From: Anomaloglossus baeobatrachus
Taxonomy: Eukaryota; Chordata; Amphibia; Anura; Aromobatidae
Length of the DNA: 64,000 bases
Assembly (NCBI RefSeq): GCF_048569485.1
Contig: NC_134360.1
Location: 188,227,796 to 188,291,795 of the forward strand
Direction: 5' to 3'
Part shown: positions 1 through 9,444 of the stretch, piece after piece
How the letters are laid out: each line of letters begins with the position of its first letter
Numbering within the stretch: position 1 is the stretch's first letter
Position numbers and translations under genes: made by a program
The notes under the pieces: model-generated
What the model was told of the DNA's origin: nothing
The model's input: only the letters and a program-made list of their open reading frames with translations
Database searches by the model: none

Positions 1-1142
1 GTGTTGTGTGTACTGAGGAAATCATCCAGCCCTTTTTTAAAAGCTGTTATAGTATCGGCCATTACTACCTCTTGTGGTCGGCATTCCACAGTCTGACTGC
101 TCTAACTGTAAAGAACCCTTTCCTATTTAGCTGCTGGAATCACTTTTCTTCCACTCGCAGTGAGTGCCCCCTGGTCCTTAGTATTGTCTTTGGAAGGAAT
201 AAGTCCTTTATATTGACCACACATGTATTTATACATATAAATGAGATCTCCTCTGAGACGTCTTTTTTCTAAGCTAAACATATCTACCTTTTTCAACCTG
301 TCATCATATGGGAGGCCTTCCATTCCTTGTAATAGTCTAGTTGCCGCCTTTGAACTGACTCTAACTTCTGAATGTCCTTTTTAAAATGTGGAGCCCAAAA
401 CTGAATCCCCTATTCCAGATGTGGCCTTACAAGTGATTTATAGAGGGGTAACAATACGTTGGGATCGCGGGATCTAATCTCTCTTTTTATACACCCTAGA
501 ATCTTGTTTGCTTTAGCAGCTGCTGCCTGACATTGCATACTGCTGCTCAGCTTATTTGTAATGAGAATACCCAAGTCCTTCTCCTGTTCTGTAGTCCCGA
601 GCTTACTTCCATTTAATGTATACGCAGTTATAGTATTACTCCGTCCTAGGTGCATTACTTTACATTTATCAATATTAAATCTCATTTGCCAAGTATCTGC
701 CCATTCTGACATCTTATCCAGATCTTTTTGTAATATTGTACTATCAAGGTCAGTTTTTAATATCCTACATAGTTTGGTGCCACCAGCAAAGACTGACACT
801 TTACTATCAATCCCATCCAAGGTCATTATTAAAGAGATTAAAAAGAATCGGTCCTAGCACAGATCCCTGCGGCACCCCACTGCTGGCTATAGCCCATTTA
901 GAGAATATACTGTTTATGACTACTCTTTGTTTCCTATCTTTTAGCCAATTCCTTACCCATCTGCATATAGTTTCCCCTAGTCCTTGCTTCTGGAGATTCA
1001 GTATAAGGCTATTATGTGGTACAGTATCAAATGCCTTTGCAAAGTCCAAATAAATCACATCAGCTGCATTACTAATATCCAGATTTGCGCTTTCCTCCTC
1101 ATAGAACCCCAACAGATTGGTTAGACATGACTTATATTTCAT
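1..1142 (-). mobile_element. CR1-type LINE, 3' part of ORF2 (reverse transcriptase), degraded
   Basis: Read on the minus strand, three open pieces in different frames (about 1142-807, 826-410 and 323-123) give collinear reverse-transcriptase and C-terminal motifs of a CR1 non-LTR retrotransposon. LDFAKAFDTVPH lies near 1049-1014, GVPQGSVLGP near 878-849, then FAGGTKL near 790-770, MRFNIDKCKVMHLG, EKDLGILI, ILGCIKR, LYKSLVRPHLE and EKRRLRGDLI. The active-site motif is normally FADDTKL; here both aspartates read as glycine, so the enzyme would be dead even without the frame breaks. The endonuclease and the N-terminal half of the RT are missing, as expected of a 5'-truncated copy. The 3' end lies beyond base 1. 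The family call rests on motif spelling; L2 is the nearest alternative. Confidence 0.9.
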
Positions 1143-2384
1143 GAATACATGCTGTCTGCCCAGCGTAGATCTCTGCTGGTGATTCTGCAGCTTCCGTTGA
1201 TGTCACAGAGCCCCTGCTTCTCTTCCGCTCTGCTCCGTTGATAGGGCATTACTGCCACATCAGGCAGGGCTGCAACTAGAAATTTCAGTGCCGCTGACTG
1301 GCATAATTTTAGGGCCCCCTTGAGACTCCACCCCAGCTCCGCCTCCATCCCTGCTTCGCCTCCACCCCTTTTGGTAAGCCAATAAATGAAGCATGAAGGG
1401 GCCTTCCTGTTGGGGCCCCGGACTAAAGTCATCTTTACCCCCCCACCCCCGAGGTGGCCCTGCGTCAGACTACCTAACAGCGGGGAGCCCGCTGTCAATC
1501 AGCATGACATCGGCAGCCATGACCCGTCAACAGAGTAGTCCAGAATAGAATAGGAAGATCTGTTAAAGCATCAGAATCAGCAGGAGGAGCAGTTTGTGAC
1601 TCGTAGAGCAGGCAGACAGATAGCAACTACTTCAGTGTTATTTTTTACCTATAGCCTGAAAAACTAACAAAAATGTCCTTTAAGTGTGTCCTTGGACTGG
1701 GGTTATTACTGCTTTTACCCATTTGTGGTGATTTAATTAAAAAGTGTGATACTTTCTACTTTCTTCATTGGATCGAAGCAAGACCATATGCTAAATGCAG
1801 TGTGTGGCTATGGTGAAAAGCTTTTATCACTATAGCTATATATAACCGATATTGAGAAAAAATAAGTAGCGGATTGTTTGCACTTTGTTACTGCACTTAC
1901 TGTCTTGCTTGTTCTACTGGTCATATGTGAATGAGGTCCAGATAAGAATGGGACATGGATTTATAGGAATAAAACTCCGCACACAGGAACCAGAAACTGG
2001 AATACAAAGGCAAATAACCCACTAAAGAGCACAAAACAGAGCAGAGTGATTTACATGACTGAGGATCTTCAGATGTAACCTCCATTTACTGCCTTCTGTT
2101 ATGATAATCAACATGACTGTCTCTCCAAGATCACGTGCCCGCTCATTGTAGAGGACACTGGGATCTGTGCAGTGTTATACATAGGCGTAGATAAGGTATT
2201 GGAGTATATCTCAGATCATATTATTTGCAATTTCCTCTTATAATTGTCAGAATAAGAAATATGGTCTACACCGAGAAAAAGGTACAAACGGGGAAATCAT
2301 ATTCCCCACTACTAGCTTTACTTAGACCAGGCATTATCCCCAACTTTAGGCTATGTTTCCATAATGATGTTTTTGCAAAGGGCA
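1143..2384. other. Intergenic, no gene recognised
   Basis: No coding potential or clear repeat structure was seen. The first 350 bases, with a G-rich/C-rich patch near 1430-1460, could be an old interspersed repeat; the rest is AT-rich. Confidence 0.5.
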
Positions 2385-2690
2385 GGACGAACAGGCAAAA
2401 TCACTAGCAAAGCAGATGGCAAGGCAAGGACGTGCAGGCAGAGTGTCTAGCACCAACACGGCAGGATTGACAAGCAGAGTCACTAGTACCAACAAGGCAG
2501 GACGGACTGGAACCAAGTGCCAATAGGCAGGACAGGCTGGGACCAGGTACAAGGAGGAACAGGATTGGAACCAGGTGCCAACACAGGTGTCAACAGGCAG
2601 GACTTGCTAGAACCAGGTACAGGTGGGAACAGGACCTGAACCAGGTGCAAATAGGTAGGATGGGCAGGGATCAGGTACAGGCAGGAACAG
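2385..2690. repeat. Degenerate minisatellite (GGCAGGAC / GGAACCAGGTRC motifs)
   Basis: Irregularly spaced copies of GGCAGGAC, CACTAG and GGAACCAGGT(A/G)C alternate for about 300 bases. The units differ in length and sequence, so the array is old. Short open frames across it are by-products of the repeat. Confidence 0.65.
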
Positions 2691-2756
2691 GTATCCCCAT
2701 TACTGACTTTATGGAGACCAGGCACCAATCATATCAGCTATTGCCTCCCCTTTAGC

Positions 2757-3740
2757 CTTTGTGGCGCCCCTGCGGCTTCAGTCGCCACAGGGTACTGCAC
2801 CTCACTTAAGGTGTGGTACTCATCCCGGGTAAGGAGAGGTTAATCGCTGGTGTTTCTCACATTTACAAACCACACACAGTTAGGTGCTTCCCCATCAGGG
2901 GGGGGATGGCCTGGGGTAGAATGGGGGGTGGCCATCATGAAGCATGGGTCTTTCCCGGTCACTAGGACAACCACCTGGGGGGTGGGCACCATTTGGGAAA
3001 AAAGGAAGGAGCATCTTCACACTTAGGCAGTCAACCCTGGGCACAGCTTGGGGTGAGGGACAGAGTTGGGTCCTCGGTCCAATCTTCTTTTACCTCACAC
3101 TTCTGGGAGCGCCATAGGACCCGCGGCTTGGAGCAGGTAGCTCCGCCCGGGTTCTCTACAGCTACACGGGATTCCAGTTTCTGCAGAGAGTGCAGGAAAG
3201 ACACACAGCCCGTTCCACAAATCGGGATTGCAGGGACCTCGACCAGAAAAGACTCACAGTGGGAACACCGGCGGTGGCCTCGAATTGCTTGGGATGAACT
3301 GGGGTCCAGCAGGGCGGAAACCAATACTCCGGGAGTGGCAACCGGGACTGTGAGTAAAGAAACCTTGAAACCGCAGAGACTGTGTCTGCCTGTCCTAGCC
3401 GGCGCCCCGCGCTTCGGCGCCAACAGCCACTACTCCTCTCATCATCCTCCCCGGGGCCCTCTCCACCTGTGGGGAGCAGAACCATCTTACCTGCTACAAC
3501 CATCCGCCCTGGAGGACAGCGACAGCAGCGGCGGCTATTCCCAGGCCGCGTACCGCAGGTGGCATCACAAGACAAACTATCCCCATCATCTCCTCCACCA
3601 TCTTCATCCTCCCCTTTCATTTTACGCCTCGGGGCCACGAAGCCGGGCAGGGCCACCTGTGACATCCCCAGACCCGACATCACTGGCCCGACAACGAGTA
3701 AACAGTTAACCCCGTGCCCCATGGGGGCTACACCTACGTT
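2757..3740. mobile_element. Candidate solo LTR or other old interspersed repeat, unclassified
   Basis: A GC-rich island of about 1 kb in otherwise AT-rich DNA, with sharp compositional edges. It opens TGTGGCGCCCCTG and includes GTGAGTAAAG and GGCCACCTGTGACATC. The size and composition would suit a long terminal repeat left alone after recombination, but no flanking duplication, primer-binding site or internal retroviral domain could be identified. The open frames on both strands look like composition effects. Old, non-coding, low-confidence call. Confidence 0.3.
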
Positions 3741-4050
3741 CCCACAATGATGTCTTGTGGTGAGTTTTTGACTCTTCGTATTTACGCTGCGCAGAAAATG
3801 GAAAGCAAAGGGTGTGAGATTTTTAGAAATCTCATGCCCATTGTGCATTTTTCTGCACTATGTAAAAACTGAACTGCAGTGCATGTTTGAAATCCGCAGC
3901 ATGTCTATTTCTATTGCAGGTACGCTGAGTTTTATGTGCAGATTTTCCCCATAAAATTGCATCAGATGCGGAAGATCCGCAGGTAACATCCACACGTGGA
4001 CTTTTAGTGTGTTTCTGCTGACTGACTGTATCAGTAATGTTTTGTCAAAG
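3741..4050. repeat. MITE-like fragment (GCAGCATGTC / CAGATTTTCCCCAT family)
   Basis: Contains the string pattern CCGCAGCATGTC...GCTGAGTTTTATGTGCAGATTTTCCCCATA. The same pattern recurs near 30420-30500 and 50110-50190, so it is an interspersed repeat. No ends or target duplication could be fixed. Confidence 0.5.
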
Positions 4051-4379
4051 CCAAATGTCAGGAAGTATAAAAAAAACAAAGCAGTTTTATTTCAAATACA
4101 ACATACCAAAAAAAAGACAAAATCCGCAGTATCAAAAAAAGTGCTAAAAATATACGGTAAGTGATAAAAGCGCTCAAAAACGCAATGAAAATCAAGTAGC
4201 CGTATTCATCTAATAGACGCAGAAATACTTCAGAAAACCTGAAACATCAAAAACTCAGAGTGCTCATGGTGAGAAAATCCGGGTCCAGCACTGGATTCAG
4301 TGACCCAAGGAGCCTCGTTCTGAGAACGTTCTGAGAATGAAGCTCCATAGGAATTGATGGGCATCGTGCAACATTACTC

Positions 4380-5010
4380 CATTGGATTGTGTCAGAAATT
4401 TCAGGATTTCTTTTTAATTAATAATTTGGGGAATGAGGGAGTGTGGGGGAGTCTTTATTCACCAACTGGATTATGTCAAGGCGTTCTTTATTCAATAAAT
4501 TGGTGAATGAGGATGTGTGAGAGACGTCTTTATTCAAATAATCTATTTTTTCCAGTGTGAATGTTTTTTAACTCTACAATTGCCGGGTTAACAATGGAGA
4601 TGTTTGATGGACGCCTATCCATTACCAACCCCTGGGCTTGATGCCAGCTGCCAATTCACTGCTAACGTCAACCCCAAAAGTATTACCCTGATTGCCACCG
4701 CAGCTGGGCAATCAGGAAGAGAGTGGCAAAGTGCCAGAATTGGTGAATTTAATGGATGCGCCACTTCTGGGTCAACTGTGGGCTGCTATTTTAAGGCCAA
4801 AAGGAGCCAAATAAACATGGACCTTCCCAGTCTGATAATACTAGCCCTTAACTGTCTGCTTTATCTTGACTAGTTATCAAAAATAGGGGGACTCCAAGAG
4901 TTTTTTTAAATAAATCATTTTAAAAAATGGTGTGGGATCCCCTCTATTTTTGATAGCTAGTCAAGGTAAAGCTGACCACTGAGGTTTGCAGCCCGCAGTT
5001 GCCTGCTTTA
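4380..5010 (+). repeat. Unclassified interspersed repeat, copy 1 of 3
   Basis: Contains TATTACCCTGATTGCCACCGC, a GGAAGAG block, a 'gcgccacttctggg' block and several TCTTTATTC runs. The same order of blocks is clearer at 38790-39200 (+) and 51480-52080 (-). The short open frame at 4604-4873 has no recognisable domain and is not called as a gene. Confidence 0.5.
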
Positions 5011-5882
5011 CTTGCACTGGTTATCAAAAATAGGCAGGAGCCCATGTAATTTTTTTTTTAATTCCCTATCCACATTTGTTTGCAGAGCAATGACCCCCAT
5101 TTTGCAGGATCCTAGGATTTACCACAACCATTTTACAGCCTTTTACAGCACAGACGTTTGGGTTTCCATTGACTTATATGAAGTTTAGGCTTAAATTCAG
5201 GTCCCGAACCAAACTTTTAATCAACATTTCTACCGACTATATATTTGTGATGCGATTCAGCCCTATATGAATCTAGACGACCGGATAATCGAAAGACAAA
5301 AACATTAGGAATCAAATCTAAAAAGGTGTTTACTCTTGAATTGAGGCAAATATGTGTTCTAGATCTGGTCCTAAACCTGGAAATTCTACATACACAAGAA
5401 ATGCAATTATTTCCTGCTCCAGAGGAGGCTGCAGATTACATTGCCTCGAGTAAAGATGTCAGGTCTAAAAGTAGAAACACTGATCAATCACAATTGCATT
5501 CATCGCCTAAACATCAGATTATTGGTATTTTTACACTGTACAGTATTATTGAATGACATACAAGGAAATTCCCTTCTATAATGAGATTATAACAAGCACT
5601 CAACTGGCCATATAATGGTATACTCAATAATACTCAGCTGTCAGATCCCTGATCTAAGCCTGGTCATACACGTTAGGCTTCATTCACACTTGCGATAGAA
5701 CGGATAACCGAACAAAAAACTGGAACTTTGAAGATTAGTGTGACTCCAGCCTGAGAAAGACATCAGAGAGTCCCGTCTGGGACAAGAAGCGGGTAACGGC
5801 TCGTTCAAACGTTCATTATCATGGTCCTATCTCCAATCACAATGCACGGATTGGCGGGGTCGCCTCCCAAATAATGAGTGTA

Positions 5883-7102
5883 AAGTCCAAAAAATTGCTC
5901 ACTTAAATTTGAAATGCAACATTTTTTTAATGAAATTAGTAAATATACAGTGTATTTGGACACATGGTGACCTCTGAAATGAATGACGTTGCGCCCAACT
6001 GGTCTTACCTTTAATCATACTGAGCGACATTATGAGTAAGTATTAGGGATGATCGAATACCTCAAATATTCGGCTTCGCGAATATTTGCCGAATAGGTCG
6101 CCGCTATTCGACTATTTGCGAATATTCGATGGGCAATGTAAGTCTATGGGAAACCCGAATAACAACTATTCGGAACAATTCGGGCTTCCCTTAGACTTAC
6201 ATTGCGCATCGAATATTCGCATAGCGGCGATCTATTCGTTCGATATTTCCGAAGCCGAATATTTGAGGTATTCGATCATCCCTAGTAAGTATCATTCCGT
6301 AAGGACAAGGCACTTGGCCAGATAGAGAAAATACCCTGGTTGAGGTGGCTGATTGAGTAGAACTTATATATTAGGGAAGAAGTATATATCTGGGGAACCC
6401 TAAGGGGGCGGCTATGGCCTACTGTGATAGACGCCATCCTGTGTATGAAGGCCAGTGGTGTTTCTGTATCTAGGTCCAGCCGGTACAAATTTAAATATAT
6501 TGAAATAGGTCCATATGGTATAATTGCTAAGTAGTGGCTCTGGTCCCACAATTTGGTGGGAGGATTGTCAGGCCTGGTGAGGCTGGTGTGTCCTGGCTGG
6601 AGGATCTAACCTAATGGTTTTTATTTTTTGTTAATTTGGTCTGACCCTCCAGCCAGGACACACCAGCCTCACCAGGCGCCTGACAATCCTCCCACCAAAT
6701 TGTGGGACCAGAGCCAGTACTTAGCAATTACACCATATGGACCTATTTCAATAAATTTGAATTTTTAGCAGTTGGACCTAGATACAGAAAGATCACTGGC
6801 CTTCATACACAGGATGGCGTCTATCACAGTAGGCCATAGCCGCCCCCTTAGGGTTCCCCAGATACATACTCCTTCCCTAATATATACCTTCTACTCAATC
6901 AGCGACCTCAACCAGGGTATTTTCCATATCTTGCCAAGTACCTTGTCCTTACGGAATGATACTTACTCATAATGTTGCTCGGTGTGATTAAGGGTAAGAC
7001 CAGTTGGGCGAAACGTAATTCATTTCAGAGGTCGCCATGTGTCTAAATACACAAAAAAAAATTGCCTTCCAAATTTAAGTGTGCAGCAATTTTTTGGACT
7101 TC
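5883..7102. mobile_element. Long foldback (inverted-repeat) element, about 1.2 kb
   Basis: The left arm (5883-6603) is complementary to the right arm (6646-7102) around a spacer of about 42 bases. Matching landmarks are AAGTCCAAAAAATTG / CAATTTTTTGGACTT at the ends, CCGTAAGGACAAGGCAC / GTGCCTTGTCCTTACGG and GTGTCCTGGCTGGAGG / CCTCCAGCCAGGACAC next to the spacer. The left arm is about 250 bases longer because a hAT MITE (6044-6284) sits in it. No transposase is present. It is either a foldback DNA transposon or an inverted duplication; the superfamily is unknown. Confidence 0.8.
6044..6284. mobile_element. hAT-like palindromic MITE with 8-bp TSD
   Basis: A nearly complete palindrome of about 241 bases, opening TAGGGATGATCGAATA and closing with its complement. 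It is flanked by perfect 8-bp direct repeats GTAAGTAT (6036-6043 and 6285-6292). The uninterrupted site can be read in the opposite arm of the surrounding foldback (about 6948-6972). An 8-bp duplication and a TAGGG-type end suit hAT. Confidence 0.85.
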
Positions 7103-7300
7103 ATGATATATGGGCTTTGACCCACTTTGTTAGCACCTTACCTTTTATACCGTGTGCTCGCCATTTTTTCCACTAATTGTACTCCCGAATGAGTATGACA
7201 GCTTGATATATTTCCATGTGCCTGTCAATTATGGGTCGGGAGATGTGCGGCCAGTCTGTGCATTGTGACCCGCGATCCTTCTTGTGGTGACTCTCTTTTG

Positions 7301-7713
7301 GGGCTCTTTCCACTTGCGATTTTCATGTGCGAGTGCAATCCGATAAAACATCGGATCGCACTCGCACCAGTGTTAATCAATGAGGCAGTGTCCTCTTGCC
7401 TTTTATTTCTCGTCACGAATCGTGCTCTTGTTGCAATCGAAGCATGTAGCATTTGGCAGTGAGTCTTGGCTCACGCACCCCCATACAAGTCTATGGGTGC
7501 GTGTGAAACATGCATGTTATGCGACTGCAGTGCAGTGCACGCAAAGACAGACAGCGTAGGAGAAGGGGAGAAAGTGCTCCCTCCATCTTCTCTGCAGCTG
7601 TGATACGATCACAAGATCAGATCACCGTCGCATGACCCTCAGCTGATGCTCGCAGCAGAGGGTCATTAGCATATAACTTCCGATGTTCTCACAACACAAG
7701 TGAAAAAGAGCCC
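7301..7713. mobile_element. MITE, GGGCTCTTTCCACTTGCGA ends
   Basis: The left end GGGCTCTTTCCACTTG is complementary to the right end CAAGTGAAAAAGAGCCC, followed by TTA. The interior carries 'cccatacaagtctatggg', a phrase shared with other MITEs in this window. A PIF/Harbinger-like assignment is tentative because the left TSD reads TTG. Confidence 0.6.
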
Positions 7714-7789
7714 TTACTCTATAGTTTCAAGTTTCCGAAGAATGAAAGGTGCATAAAGTCAGTCTCATAGAAAATGTCATCCACACAGG

Positions 7790-8011
7790 GCTGAGAAGGA
7801 TGACGGCGACTGCACAAGAAGGAGGCGCCGAATTGAGACCCGTGACTCCCAATGGACCAGAACACCCCCAGGTGAGTATAATAAAGTGTTTTTTACGTTC
7901 TACACAGCGACCTGGGCTCTTATATACCGTATTCTAGAATGCTGTATATAAGGGATCACTGGTGGTGGCCGCAGCTTATAGGGGAAAATACTGGTGACAG
8001 GTTCCCTTTAA
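7790..8011 (+). mobile_element. T2/Kolobok-like MITE, right half
   Basis: Ends GGTGACAGGTTCCCTTTAA and contains GGTGGTGGCCGCAGCTTATAG and TATATAAG blocks found in the complete copy at 54044-54622. The left end is diverged or lost. Confidence 0.65.
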
Positions 8012-8729
8012 TTATGCAAATTGGTTTTATGTGATTACACCATGTGCAAAATCCACCAGTGACGTCCCGCCGTAATCTATGGGACGGTTTATGTCAGTGA
8101 TTTTTTTATGGACTGAGTGGTCCGTGCAAAATCGGCAAGACATATCCGATATCGGCAATGAAAGTCAATAGGTCCATGAAAAAGAGTTGCCATCCCTGTG
8201 CCGTCCGTTTTTCACCGACTGATCGAGAGAAGGTGGAGAATTTTTATTTTTAATTCCTGATGAGGTTTTAAAAAATGTCTTTTGGAAAAAACAAAAGTGG
8301 AATATGCTCAAAACTGGGCGATATCAAAGAAAAAGGCAGAAATCAGAAAAAAGTAACCAAAAAAATTCAAAAACTTCTGAAAGTTTCAAGAAACAAAAAC
8401 TTAAAAAAAAAACAAAACAAAAACAACAGCGTTTCTTGAAGCTGAAAAACGTTTCCCGCATCCATAAAACTCTTGGGATCGCCCCGTAGAGACTTTTCTG
8501 GCGCAGTTTTCATTGCCGGATCGGCAACCAAATCCTGGACGGTTTTAGCACTAGGGCACAGATTCCGCAGCATTGGATTTTAAGGTTTTTTTTGGGGGGG
8601 GTTCCAAGTGTTTGAGGGAATTTAAAGATGAGCAATCTCTCCTGCAAAATTGTGCTTGGCCCCTGGGAAATGCCTGCTGGCAGGAATAGCTGCACCATAT
8701 TCACACACGTGACTTTGCCCTGACAATGC
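8012..8729. other. Flank upstream of the FAF1 promoter region
   Basis: AT-rich, with an adenine-rich stretch at about 8287-8450 and T/G runs at 8585-8600. A faint MITE-like piece (8060-8225, 'gtcagtgattttt') may be present. No exon of CDKN2C, the neighbour of FAF1 in mammals, was recognised on either strand. Confidence 0.45.
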
Positions 8730-9340
8730 CGCAGACCCCGTATTCGGACGCAGACGTTTGCGCTGCGCCCTTCCTGACCGGGCAGAGCAGGAATATCCGA
8801 GCAGCGCGAGGTTCCCGGGGCCGCCACTAGGGGGCGCTGCGGTGAAGGCGGCACTTGGCGTACCCTCCTCGGGTCGTTGTGTACTACCCTGTCCGAAGAT
8901 CACGTGACGGTCGCAAAACGTCGTCCAGTGCGACAGCGTGACACGCAAACGGTGCGACAGGCGCGGAGTACGGGCGGCGGTAGTCGGAGGGGGTCTGAGG
9001 GCTGCGGGCTGGGGCAGGGAGAGGGCGGAGGAGGCGGCGCTGCCATTCCCTGCTGGTTTCCTGTATCCCCGCTTCCTCTCGGTTTCCCAGCGCTTCTCTT
9101 CATGTGAGGAGGGGGCACTTCTCTCCCGCCCCTGTGTGCTCGGAGCCGCCCTCCATTCCCCAGGTGCTCGGACAGGAGCAGCCGGAACCGCGATGGCGTC
9201 CAACACGGACAGGGAGATCATCCTGACCGACTACCAGGTGAGGGGCCCGGGGCGGGAGCTGCGGGGGACGGGAGCCGCCGAGCTGCCCGGTGTGTGCTGC
9301 CTCCGACCGGAGGGGAAGTTACTGTGTGAGCGGCCGTGAG
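8730..9340 (+). promoter_or_regulatory. faf1: CpG-rich, TATA-less promoter region of faf1
   Basis: CpG density and GC content rise sharply over about 600 bases around the coding start, unlike the AT-rich flanks. TCACGTGAC at 8900-8908 is a strong E-box of the USF/TFE type, and GC-rich boxes (GAGGGCGGAGGAGGCGG, about 9020-9036) could bind Sp-type factors. No TATA box was seen. This is the usual layout of a broadly expressed vertebrate gene. The transcription start cannot be placed from sequence; it should lie between about 8900 and 9190. Confidence 0.7.
9193..9237 (+). CDS. faf1: FAF1 (Fas-associated factor 1), first coding exon
   Basis: Fifteen codons, MASNTDREIILTDYQ, are followed directly by a consensus donor (CAG|GTGAGG, intron phase 0). 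Human FAF1 begins MASNMDREMILADFQ as I recall it, so 11 of 15 residues match and the rest are mild changes. FAF1 is a cytoplasmic/nuclear adaptor with UBA, ubiquitin-like, UAS and UBX domains. It binds ubiquitinated proteins and p97/VCP and is linked to Fas signalling and protein degradation. This exon precedes the UBA domain. The frame stays open upstream to an ATG at 8938; 9193 is chosen because it gives the family N-terminus and has a good context (GCGATGG). No second exon was recognised downstream, so intron 1 should exceed 54 kb. A 15-residue match is short, but exact start, context and splice site agree. Confidence 0.85.
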
Positions 9341-9444
9341 TTGTGCAGAACTTGTGTAGCGAGAGACGGAGCGTCCTGCAGGCAGGGGCTGCCATCAATG
9401 AATGACAGGCACAGGCCTCCTCCCGGGGCAGCTGCCAGGACAGG

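Noticed and set aside
2757-3740. Protein-coding gene (open frames of 238 and 228 codons on opposite strands)
   Set aside because: Frames overlap antisense in a GC-rich block, lack domains and lie in what looks like an old repeat.
8510-9221. Divergent gene (CDKN2C-like) upstream of faf1 on the minus strand
   Set aside because: In mammals CDKN2C lies next to FAF1, but none of the ankyrin-repeat residues were found in the minus-strand frames here.
8938-9339. Upstream ATG at 8938, in frame with faf1
   Set aside because: The extra 85 residues are Arg/Gly/Ala-rich CpG-island translation with no counterpart in FAF1; the family start is at 9193.
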